Virus record (IMG/VR): IMGVR_UViG_3300031825_000075
Location: 1 to 22,226 of that record
Direction: 5' to 3' (one strand)
Length of the DNA: 22,226 nucleotides
From: a virus
Shown: in pieces, positions 5,542 through 11,052 of the stretch
How positions within the stretch are numbered: the stretch's first letter is position 1
Layout: every line of letters begins with the position of its first letter
Program-made: the position numbers and the translations under genes
The notes under the pieces: model-generated
Told to the model about the DNA's origin: nothing
The model's input: the letters and a program-made list of their open reading frames with translations, nothing else
Databases searched by the model: none

Positions 5542-6554
5542 CACTTGCCCTCCTGCAGCCATTCGTTCACCGCCAGCAGCGTGCGCTGACCAGCGGGCGA
5601 CAGTTCGGTCGATGCTTCTGCTCGCATCGGCTTCTCACGGCGTACCCAGTTGCGCCAGGTTGCCTCCCAATCCGTCTTGCGACCCTTAGCGCCAGGGACT
5701 GCGATCCAGTAGTCGCGGAACTGCTCGGCAACGCGCAGAGCGTGCGAAGGGTTCCACGTTGCTTGCTCTCCAAGAGCCCATGCTTGCCAGTCTTCAGGAA
5801 GCTGCCAGTCCGCCGCCAAGCGCGAAGCGCGCCCTGACGGTTTCCCTTTTGGTTCCTTCTGATGGTTCATTGACGGTTCTATGTCCCGTTTTTGGTACTG
5901 CTTCGACGGAAAAACGGTACCGCTATCACGGAAATTTGGTACCGCTTCGTGGGAAATTTGGGACTGCTTCGCAGACTGAAGCGGTACCGTTTTTCCCTTG
6001 GACCGCACGATGCTCAACTGCTGTAGTTGGTCGTTCTTGCATAGCGGATCGCCGTCGATTTGTCGGAACATGCGCACCTCAGCAGCGAATGCCTCCTCTG
6101 CTGTCTCGAATTCTTCCAGCACCTCACGGAGCAGGACGGCGCCCTTCGCCTGCATGTCGCGCACCCAGCGCCCGCTACCTCGGTAGGAATCCTGCTCGGG
6201 GTCGCCGTTGAAAGAGCGCTTGCCGATGTAGTACTCGCCGGTGTCCGGGTGATAGGTGCGATAGACGAAGTGCGTATCGCAGGCGCCAGGCAGGCCCGAG
6301 AGGCGATACACAGGGATCGAGCCGGTATCACCCACGCGGCGGCCGGTGTCTTCCAGTAGGCCGACGTCAATCAACCGCAGCAGGTTCGACATGATCGTCT
6401 TGCGGTCCTGCGCGGTGTCGCGGCAGAGCGTGGTAATGCTGGGGTAGGCAATGCCGGATTCGTCGGCGTAGTTGGCGAGGCACACCAACAGGAACTTCTC
6501 GCTGGATCGGGCGACGTCGAGCTTCATCACCCAGGAGATTGCGTGGATGCTCAT
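5541..6554 (-). CDS. O-like replication initiator with an internal GIY-YIG domain
   Basis: A 337-residue protein. Residues 1-84 form a winged helix (SSEKFLLVCLANYADESG, then TLCRDTAQDRKTIMSNLLRL). Residues about 94-174 match a GIY-YIG nuclease: VYR at 97-99, YIG at 109-111, a YRGSG turn at 124-128, E159 in EEAFAAE and N174. Residues 186-225 are encoded by the iteron array. Residues 247-306 (DWQLPEDWQAWALGEQATWN, then DWEATWRNWVRRE) are typical of the C-terminal part of phage O/DnaT-like proteins, which contact the loader. Lambda O likewise binds iterons inside its own gene. The start at 6554 has a GGAGGG site 8 bases upstream; an in-frame ATG at 6590 lies inside the previous gene and is less likely. 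Nuclease activity is untested; the domain could be a decayed insertion. Confidence 0.8.
   Translation of the reverse strand: MSIHAISWVMKLDVARSSEKFLLVCLANYADESGIAYPSITTLCRDTAQDRKTIMSNLLRLIDVGLLEDTGRRVGDTGSIPVYRLSGLPGACDTHFVYRTYHPDTGEYYIGKRSFNGDPEQDSYRGSGRWVRDMQAKGAVLLREVLEEFETAEEAFAAEVRMFRQIDGDPLCKNDQLQQLSIVRSKGKTVPLQSAKQSQISHEAVPNFRDSGTVFPSKQYQKRDIEPSMNHQKEPKGKPSGRASRLAADWQLPEDWQAWALGEQATWNPSHALRVAEQFRDYWIAVPGAKGRKTDWEATWRNWVRREKPMRAEASTELSPAGQRTLLAVNEWLQEGK
5881..5997 (-). repeat. O-gene iteron array, probable phage replication origin
   Basis: Four repeats of about 20-24 bases lie head to tail: 5881-5904, 5905-5924, 5925-5948 and 5949-5970. A fifth copy is inverted at 5974-5997. On the minus strand the shared core is GAAGCGGTACC followed by AAATTTCC or a similar AT run. 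Units are about 20-24 bases apart, close to two helical turns. They lie in the linker region of the initiator gene itself, as lambda ori lies in gene O, and a less GC-rich stretch (about 5840-5880) follows. I infer that this is where the O-like protein binds. Confidence 0.75.
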
Positions 6555-6555
6555 A

Positions 6556-6783
6556 TCAGAAGCCCTCCACGGTATGGAAGTCCTCACCATTGCGGACCAT
6601 GAAGCCCGCGCTTACCAACTCATCGGCGATCTTCTCAATTTCGCTGTCAACCTTCTCCAATCGCCAGCCGTTAGGTTGGCTGAGAACATATGCAAGAAAG
6701 CCTAGAGCAGGCCAGGACAGACCGGCGTCGAATACACGGTTGTCGATGAGGGTTACGGGGGGGGTGCGGCGGCGGATAGGCAC
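6556..6783 (-). CDS. Small phage replication-type helix-turn-helix protein
   Basis: A 75-residue protein (MPIRRRTPPVTLIDNRVFDA, then GLSWPALGFLAYVLSQPNGWRLEKVD). This is the first part of a winged-helix pattern common in phage replication proteins (LSWxALGxxxYxLSxPxGW), but it is shorter than usual and has no clear downstream DNA-binding domain. I take the GTG at 6783 as start because GGAGG lies 8 bases upstream; an ATG at 6849 has no suitable site. The Shine-Dalgarno sequence is inside a strong hairpin (6793-6808). The stop lies just before the O-like start. Confidence 0.65.
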   Translation of the reverse strand: MPIRRRTPPVTLIDNRVFDAGLSWPALGFLAYVLSQPNGWRLEKVDSEIEKIADELVSAGFMVRNGEDFHTVEGF

Positions 6784-6899
6784 TTTGAATTCCTCCGCGC
6801 TCGCGGAGAGGGAGCTTTGCAGCCCCGCATTAGTTCGGGGTGCGGCCATTGCTGGTGACGCAGCCCCTCCGCGAGCGCACTAATGTAAGCGTGAATCAC
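6753..6899 (-). CDS. Possible 48-residue leader peptide or small protein
   Basis: A frame from a GTG at 6899 (AGGG 7 bases upstream) reads MIHAYISALAEGLRHQQWPH and ends 31 bases inside the next gene. It runs through both arms of the leader inverted repeat (6797-6808 and 6867-6878), so ribosomes on it would melt the hairpin that hides the next gene's Shine-Dalgarno sequence. The first half looks like protein; the end (SAAAPPP) looks like an out-of-frame read of the next gene. It could act mainly by coupling translation. Confidence 0.4.
   Translation of the reverse strand: MIHAYISALAEGLRHQQWPHPELMRGCKAPSPRARRNSKCLSAAAPPP
6793..6878 (-). promoter_or_regulatory. Leader RNA with an SD-sequestering hairpin and a competing arm
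   Basis: On the minus strand CTCCGCG-AG-CGCGGAG (6793-6808) forms a 7-bp hairpin whose 3' arm holds the GGAGG of the gene starting at 6783. An upstream segment, GCGCTCGCGGAG (6867-6878), is perfectly complementary over 12 bases to the 5' arm, loop and start of the 3' arm. Pairing there would free the ribosome binding site. A further inverted repeat, CATTAGT/ACTAATG (6879-6885 and 6828-6834), could form an upstream stem. This is the geometry of a translational switch; the mechanism is inferred. Confidence 0.5.
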
Positions 6900-6965
6900 C
6901 GGATCGCCCTGCAAGAAGCATCCCGGTGGCTTGGAGCACCGCACGTTGCGTGCGGCACCGAACAC

Positions 6966-7007
6966 AGTTTAGCCGTTCACGCTTCGGCGTTCAAGCATTT
7001 ATGCATT
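6966..7007 (-). promoter_or_regulatory. Promoter with operator overlapping the -35 box
   Basis: On the minus strand TTGAAC (6989-6994), 17 bases, and TAAACT (6966-6971) form a good sigma70 promoter. The operator (AATGCATAAATGCTTGA, 6991-7007, one G shorter than consensus) ends in the -35 box. The whole site lies within or just after the 3' end of the cro-like gene, so replication genes can be transcribed separately from cro. The leader to the gene at 6783 would be about 175 bases. Confidence 0.65.
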
Positions 7008-7249
7008 TCCGCAGGCACAATTGTCTCGGCCCTGGGCTTGCGGCGCTGCTCGTAGGGTTTCCGCTTCGCCTTCAGGTGCGTGAAAAGCGAATAGACATTG
7101 CTGTAACTGGGGTCTTTCGACCTGGTCGCATAGGCGATGTTGTAGACCGTGCCATAGGCCACGCCGGTAGCCTGGGCAACGGCTTTCCACTCGGTGGTGC
7201 GCATCGCTTGCAATTGTTCACGAACATAATTCAGTTGGTTTTCAGCCAC
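6977..7249 (-). CDS. Cro-like helix-turn-helix regulator
   Basis: A 90-residue protein starting at a GTG (7249) with an AGGTG site 5 bases upstream. The helix-turn-helix lies at about residues 21-45 (WKAVAQATGVAYGTVYNIAY), and the pattern up to residue 60 matches small phage Cro/antirepressor-type DNA-binding proteins. It is divergent from the repressor gene at 7350 and heads the leftward early operon, as cro heads PR in lambda. Its last codons contain an operator and promoter for the replication genes. Cro function is inferred from position and fold. Confidence 0.65.
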   Translation of the reverse strand: MAENQLNYVREQLQAMRTTEWKAVAQATGVAYGTVYNIAYATRSKDPSYSNVYSLFTHLKAKRKPYEQRRKPRAETIVPAEMHKCLNAEA

Positions 7250-7349
7250 TTGTTCACCTTTCTTAATTTGTCGCCTACAATTAGGCATACATGCATCATA
7301 ACCGGTGCAAATACGCATACTAGACTTTTGACATCCTTGGGAGAGGACT
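7250..7349. promoter_or_regulatory. Repressor/cro divergent control region
   Basis: These 100 bases hold two degenerate copies of the dispersed operator in minus orientation, at 7280-7297 and 7302-7319, spaced 22 bases (about two helical turns). A short palindrome, GCCTA-CAAT-TAGGC, lies at 7273-7286. Minus-strand TATGAT (7295-7300) and plus-strand CATACT (7316-7321) are possible -10 boxes, but I see no convincing -35 for either. The repressor gene has a GGGAG site 6 bases before its ATG. Confidence 0.6.
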
Positions 7350-7832
7350 ATGAAAAACGCAGGGAAGATCTTCGCAGCAAACCTTGTCCGGCTGATGGCT
7401 GTACGGCCAGATCTGGACACCCAACTAAAGGTAGCCGACAAGAGTGGGGTAGCCCAATCTACAGTGGGCCGGATACTTCGCGGCACGGTGTCGCCGACAC
7501 TGGAAAACGTCGAGGCAATCGCGCATGCATTTGGGAAGGCGCCAGGGGAGATGATCGGCTCCGGTTACAACTCTGCCGCCGAGATTGTGTACGACCGTGT
7601 ACGCTATGCAAAGTTACCTAAAGAGGAGAAGCTAAGAGTCGAGTCCTATATCGAGCACGCCCTGCGGGAGCATGATGTGGCAGCCGCAAGGGGTGGTCGA
7701 GAATTCAACCAAACCACCCGGACGCCTCTAAAAACAAGTTCGAATCCCCAGGCGACGGGAAGCAACGTCTTCACAAAAAATGAACAAGCAACAACGGCAG
7801 TACGGGGAAGTAAGCCACGCAAAGCCAGCTAA
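7350..7832 (+). CDS. XRE-family phage repressor lacking a peptidase domain
   Basis: A 160-residue protein with an XRE helix-turn-helix at about residues 24-58 (QLKVADKSGVAQSTVGRILR, then SPTLENVEAIAHAFG). The rest (KLPKEEKLRVESYIEHALRE, then a polar low-complexity tail rich in T, N, K and S) has no room for an S24/LexA-like peptidase and shows no Ala-Gly cleavage site or Ser/Lys pair. It is divergent from the cro-like gene, so it is the best candidate for the lysogeny repressor and for binding the dispersed operators. Lacking autocleavage, it would not respond to SOS in the usual way. The start at 7350 has a GGGAG site 6 bases upstream. Confidence 0.75.
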   Translation: MKNAGKIFAANLVRLMAVRPDLDTQLKVADKSGVAQSTVGRILRGTVSPTLENVEAIAHAFGKAPGEMIGSGYNSAAEIVYDRVRYAKLPKEEKLRVESYIEHALREHDVAAARGGREFNQTTRTPLKTSSNPQATGSNVFTKNEQATTAVRGSKPRKAS

Positions 7833-8214
7833 AGTAATCAGCCTCGCCGAGTACCGTGGCAAGCAAGAGCCGGCGTCAGCCCCTGGGTCAGCAGGGGTCA
7901 GCGTCACCATTGAGAACGGGGAAGTCGTAACGACCGCGGCGCACGTCACGCCGGAGGACGTGCCGGCCATTGTCGCGGCGATGGCGCGGCTGGCATCTGA
8001 CCTGATGCTGTTCCTCGATTCCGCAAAGACTGCATCGCTCTCGGTGGCGATAGTTGCGTCGCTCGTGTACGCAGATTCGGTGCTGTGGCCGGCCTACGCC
8101 CAGCCCGCGCCGATAGCCATTTCGCAGGCAGGTGGCGACACAAACAATATGCATAAATGGCTTGCATATGAGCCGGGTATGCACTACCATTCTTCACAGG
8201 CCGGGCAGCGCTGA
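7780..8214 (+). CDS. Unknown phage protein overlapping the repressor gene
   Basis: A 144-residue frame beginning MNKQQRQYGEVSHAKPAKVI, overlapping the end of the repressor gene by 53 bases in another frame. A helical middle (DVPAIVAAMARLASDLMLFL) is followed by a hydrophobic stretch (ASLSVAIVASLVYADSVLW) that could be a membrane segment or a buried helix. The last codons coincide with a promoter/operator (8148-8190). The ribosome binding site is weak, consistent with coupling to the repressor. No family is recognised, and the true start could be internal. Confidence 0.5.
   Translation: MNKQQRQYGEVSHAKPAKVISLAEYRGKQEPASAPGSAGVSVTIENGEVVTTAAHVTPEDVPAIVAAMARLASDLMLFLDSAKTASLSVAIVASLVYADSVLWPAYAQPAPIAISQAGGDTNNMHKWLAYEPGMHYHSSQAGQR
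8148..8190 (+). promoter_or_regulatory. Promoter with operator overlapping the -35 box
   Basis: The element TATGCATAAATGGCTTGC (8148-8165), 16 of 18 to consensus, is followed by TTGCAT (8162-8167), a 17-base spacer and TACCAT (8185-8190). The -10 box is weak. It lies inside the 3' end of the preceding gene and points to the recombination block starting at 8376. Confidence 0.55.
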
Positions 8215-8274
8215 GTAGGTAAGCGCACAAGAGACGCCGGGCGGCATGAGTCCGGCGATTATTTTGCCCGGTGA

Positions 8275-8292
8275 AATGCATATATGGCTTGC
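8275..8292 (+). promoter_or_regulatory. Dispersed operator copy upstream of the ATPase gene
   Basis: AATGCATATATGGCTTGC differs from the consensus only at its first and last bases. TTGCGG (8289-8294) falls where a -35 box lies in the other sites, but the only -10-like sequence (TATGGG at 8309) is too close at 14 bases. It may act with the site at 8148, 127 bases upstream, as a pair. Confidence 0.6.
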
Positions 8293-8320
8293 GGTTCAGC
8301 CGTCTTTGTATGGGTGATGT

Positions 8321-8485
8321 ATGGATCAGCAGTGGTACGAGGAAGTCGGAAGACAACAAGAATTCGAGGAACAGAATGAGCACAGCAACCCTAATACTCG
8401 GCGAGTCGGGCGCCGGCAAGTCAACCAGCTTGCGGAACCTGGATCCAGCGCAGACGCTGCTGATTCAGGCCGTGCGTAAGCCACT
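8321..8485 (+). CDS. Possible short overlapping ORF before the ATPase gene
   Basis: A 54-codon frame from the ATG at 8321 begins MDQQWYEEVGRQQEFEEQNE, with an acidic/glutamine-rich composition unlike the usual arginine-proline shadow reads in this DNA. From 8376 on it overlaps the ATPase gene in another frame and the sequence looks less protein-like. The ribosome binding site is poor (GGGTG). It may be the remnant of a small gene truncated by fusion to the ATPase gene. Confidence 0.25.
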
Positions 8486-9029
8486 GCCGTTCAAGGGCAA
8501 GGGTTGGGCGTACTTCAGCAAGGATGCCTGCCCCACCGGAAACGTCTTCGTTTCCGATCAGTACACCGCGATCCTGAAGATGATGGAGAAGACCCGCCGC
8601 AAGGTGGTCATCCTCGACGACGCGCAATACGTGCTCGCCAACGAGTTCATGCGCCGCAGCGACGAAACCGGCTTCTCCAAGTTCACGGAGATCGGCCGCC
8701 ACGCATGGGAAATCTTCATGCTGGCGAACAACCTAGCCGACGATGTGCGCGTCTACATCCTGTCGCACACGGAAACGGGCGACGGCGGCCAGACCAAGAT
8801 CAAGACGATTGGCCGCATGCTGGACGAAAAGATCACCATCGAGGGGCTTTTCTCGATCGTCCTGCGAGCTCGCGTCATTGATGGCGAGCACTTTTTCCAG
8901 ACCCGAAACAGCGGGTCGGATACGGTCAAGAGCCCGATGGGCCTGTTCGATGCAGACCGCATCAACAACGACCTGGCGTTAGTCGACAACGCCATCTGCG
9001 ATTACTACGAAATTAACCAACCTGCTTAA
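8376..9029 (+). CDS. AAA-family ATPase, phage recombination type
   Basis: A 217-residue protein with Walker A at residues 9-17 (GESGAGKST) and Walker B near 77-82 (VVILDD). The order LRNLDPAQT, KPLPFKGKGW and a sensor-like VYILSHTE matches the small phage AAA_24/Sak4-like ATPases that sit beside DUF669 SSBs and act on single-stranded DNA in phage recombination or replication. The start at 8376 has a GAGG site 6 bases upstream; longer in-frame starts run into the operator. The SSB gene follows 18 bases later. Annealase-type function is inferred from this partnership. Confidence 0.75.
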   Translation: MSTATLILGESGAGKSTSLRNLDPAQTLLIQAVRKPLPFKGKGWAYFSKDACPTGNVFVSDQYTAILKMMEKTRRKVVILDDAQYVLANEFMRRSDETGFSKFTEIGRHAWEIFMLANNLADDVRVYILSHTETGDGGQTKIKTIGRMLDEKITIEGLFSIVLRARVIDGEHFFQTRNSGSDTVKSPMGLFDADRINNDLALVDNAICDYYEINQPA

Positions 9030-9047
9030 CCCAAAGGAGCAATGAGC

Positions 9048-9692
9048 ATGCGTTCTTACGACCTGAACCCGGAACAAGCCAAGCAGGCTGAGTCGGCCCG
9101 TATCGTCGAGACTGGCAAATATGTGGGCGTCTTTACCGCGGCCTACGGCGCCGAGTCGCAGAAGGGGACCGAGGGAATCGAATTTGCCTTCAAGACGGAT
9201 GACGGCCGGACTGCCGACTTCCTCACGCTGTGGACCTACAACACGGACGGCAAGGAACTGTTCGGCCTGAAGGTGCTGAATGCCGTTATGACCTGCCTGC
9301 GCGCCAAGAAGATCACCCCGCAGAATGGCGTCGTCGAAAAGTGGGAGAACGGCCAGCGCGTGCCGGTGCAGGTGCAGGTGTTCAACGACCTCACGAACAA
9401 GCGTGTCGGCCTGCTGCTGCAGCGCGAGGAATACCGCAAGCAGGACGGCAGCACTGGCAGCAAATTCAACATCGTCGGCGCGTTCGATGCGGAAAGCGAG
9501 ATGACGGCAAGCGAGATCCTGACCAAGGCGACGCGCCCCGAGAAGCTGGCCGGCATGGTGGCCGCACTGCGCGACAAGCTGCTGCCGGCCGGCGCCGGTG
9601 GCTCTGCCGGTGGTTCGCGCAGCCAGGGCGGCGGCTACGGCAGCGCGCCATCGAATGGCTTCGAGGACATGGATGACGACATCCCGTTCTAG
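9048..9692 (+). CDS. DUF669-like single-stranded DNA-binding protein
   Basis: A 214-residue protein with a beta-rich N-terminal domain (residues about 1-150), a glycine- and serine-rich linker (SAGGSRSQGGGYGS) and the acidic tip MDDDIPF. That tip is the SSB-type C-terminus that recruits partner proteins. The family is the phage DUF669 SSB analogue. I choose the ATG at 9048 because AAGGAG is 8 bases upstream of it and only 2 bases upstream of the ATG at 9042. It likely works with the ATPase before it and the exonuclease after it. Confidence 0.8.
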   Translation: MRSYDLNPEQAKQAESARIVETGKYVGVFTAAYGAESQKGTEGIEFAFKTDDGRTADFLTLWTYNTDGKELFGLKVLNAVMTCLRAKKITPQNGVVEKWENGQRVPVQVQVFNDLTNKRVGLLLQREEYRKQDGSTGSKFNIVGAFDAESEMTASEILTKATRPEKLAGMVAALRDKLLPAGAGGSAGGSRSQGGGYGSAPSNGFEDMDDDIPF

Positions 9693-9694
9693 AG

Positions 9695-10090
9695 ATGAGC
9701 GCAAACCGACACCCCAATGCGAACCAGTATTCGGCGCGGCTGCGCGCCGCTACTGACGCCGCGGTCCTCGCCGAGCTTGCGCGCCTGGACTACGGCCGGC
9801 ACGAGCTGGCGCGGGCCCTGAAGATGAGCCCCAACACCGTTCGCAACTCGCTCGCCCGGCTGCGCACCGAGGGAAAGATTCGCATTGCCGACTACGAGCG
9901 CACCGCGCGCGGCTGGCATCGGATCTACGGGATCGGCAGCGAGCCCGACGCGAAGGAGCCCAAGCCGCAGACGCGGGCGCAGCTCTACCGCAACTATGCA
10001 ACGAAGCACCTTGGCCGGATCCGCGCCAAGCGCAGCACCAAAGCACCGATGCAGATTTTCTACAACCAATTGATCGCGAGGACAGCATGA
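9695..10090 (+). CDS. Winged-helix/HTH DNA-binding protein
   Basis: A 131-residue protein whose residues about 22-80 form an HTH with a wing (YGRHELARALKMSPNTVRNS, then LARLRTEGKIRIADYER). A basic C-terminal tail follows. It starts two bases after the SSB stop with only a weak TAGAG site, and its stop overlaps the exonuclease start by ATGA. It could regulate this block or be a replication accessory; no specific family is named. Confidence 0.6.
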   Translation: MSANRHPNANQYSARLRAATDAAVLAELARLDYGRHELARALKMSPNTVRNSLARLRTEGKIRIADYERTARGWHRIYGIGSEPDAKEPKPQTRAQLYRNYATKHLGRIRAKRSTKAPMQIFYNQLIARTA

Positions 10091-10866
10091 ACATCGTCAA
10101 GGATATTGAAACTTTGCCCTGCCTGGACCCGGCATTCATCGCCGAGCTACGCGCCAGTGCCACCGCAGAGATGCAGGCCGAGATCGACGCCATCAAGCAC
10201 CCCGGCAACTACAAGGATCAGGCCAAGATCGACGAGTGGTATCAGACCGAGGGCGCCAAGAAGGAAATCGCCATCCGGACCGGCTTCGACGCCAAGGTCG
10301 ACGAGGAGCACCGCAAGACCAGCTTTGACGGCGCGCTGGGCCATATCTGCGTGATCGGCGCGGCCATCGACGACGAGGCCCCGATCGCCTTCTACTCGAC
10401 CGACACGAGCGCCGACCTGGCCGAGGCCGACGTGCTGCGCGAGTACTTCGCTTGGCTGTCGGATAACTACAGCCCGTCCGTCAACCGCAAGCCGCGATTT
10501 ATCGGCCACAACATCACTGGATTCGACCTGCGTTTCCTGTTCCAGCGCGCGGTAATCCTGGGCGTCAAGCCGCCGGCATTCATCCCATTCCAGGCCAAGC
10601 CCTGGGACGACAGCGTTTTCGACACGATGCTGGCCTTCGCCGGCTTCGGGAATCGCATCAAGCTCGACAAGCTGTGCAAGGCGCTCGGCCTCGAAGGGAA
10701 GCAGGGCATCTCCGGTGCAGACGTGTACCCGATGTACCTGGCCGGCGAGATCGAGGCTATCGCATCGTACTGCCGCGACATTGATGTTGTGCAGACGCGA
10801 CAAGTTTACAAGCGCCTGCAGTTCCTGCCGATCCCCACCAACGAGGGGATTGATCTTCCCTTTTAA
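10087..10866 (+). CDS. DEDD-type 3'-5' exonuclease (PolB-exonuclease-like)
   Basis: A 259-residue protein with the three exonuclease motifs: DIE at residues 6-8, FIGHNITGFDLRFL at 138-151 (D147) and SYCRDIDVV at 227-235 (Y228 with D231 or D233). The order and the HN-x2-GFD signature match the predicted 3'-5' exonuclease family related to DNA polymerase B exonuclease domains. The third motif has one residue more between Y and the last D than the usual Y-x3-D, so the exact catalytic Asp is uncertain. The start at 10087 is coupled to the previous gene. Role: DNA end processing with the SSB and ATPase. Confidence 0.8.
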   Translation: MNIVKDIETLPCLDPAFIAELRASATAEMQAEIDAIKHPGNYKDQAKIDEWYQTEGAKKEIAIRTGFDAKVDEEHRKTSFDGALGHICVIGAAIDDEAPIAFYSTDTSADLAEADVLREYFAWLSDNYSPSVNRKPRFIGHNITGFDLRFLFQRAVILGVKPPAFIPFQAKPWDDSVFDTMLAFAGFGNRIKLDKLCKALGLEGKQGISGADVYPMYLAGEIEAIASYCRDIDVVQTRQVYKRLQFLPIPTNEGIDLPF

Positions 10867-10909
10867 TATGCACGGATGGCTTGAAGTAAAGCCATTTTCG
10901 GCGTAATAT
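10867..10909 (+). promoter_or_regulatory. Promoter with operator overlapping the -35 box
   Basis: The element TATGCACGGATGGCTTGA (10867-10884) ends in TTGAAG (10881-10886), followed by 17 bases and TAATAT (10904-10909), a good sigma70 promoter. It begins right at the exonuclease stop and would drive the accessory block beginning at 11053, with a leader of about 135 bases. Confidence 0.75.
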
Positions 10910-10916
10910 TTTTGAA

Positions 10917-10937
10917 AGGCGGCACCCCTCGCCGCCT
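10917..10937 (+). promoter_or_regulatory. GC-rich stem-loop in the leader of the accessory block
   Basis: AGGCGGC and GCCGCCT form a perfect 7-bp stem with a 7-base loop, starting about 8 bases after the -10 box, so it would be at the very 5' end of the transcript. No T-run follows on the plus strand, so it is not a standard terminator in that direction. It could protect the mRNA end or affect translation. Confidence 0.4.
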
Positions 10938-11052
10938 CATGTAAGCGGGTCGTATAGGCCTCTCCCACCGAATGCAATCTTCCCTGCGCGCGGCCTGCTT
11001 ACCTGAGTTGCACCACCCTACCCTATCGACTCGCTCTGAGGATTTCATCGCC

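Noticed and set aside
7328-7333. Perfect TTGACA before the repressor gene
   Set aside because: A -10 box at normal spacing would fall inside the coding start, and none is present, so it is not called as a promoter.
8979-9704. Minus-strand open frame of 241 codons over the SSB gene
   Set aside because: The opposite strand encodes a DUF669-like SSB with a proper acidic tip and ribosome binding site; the frame is a shadow.
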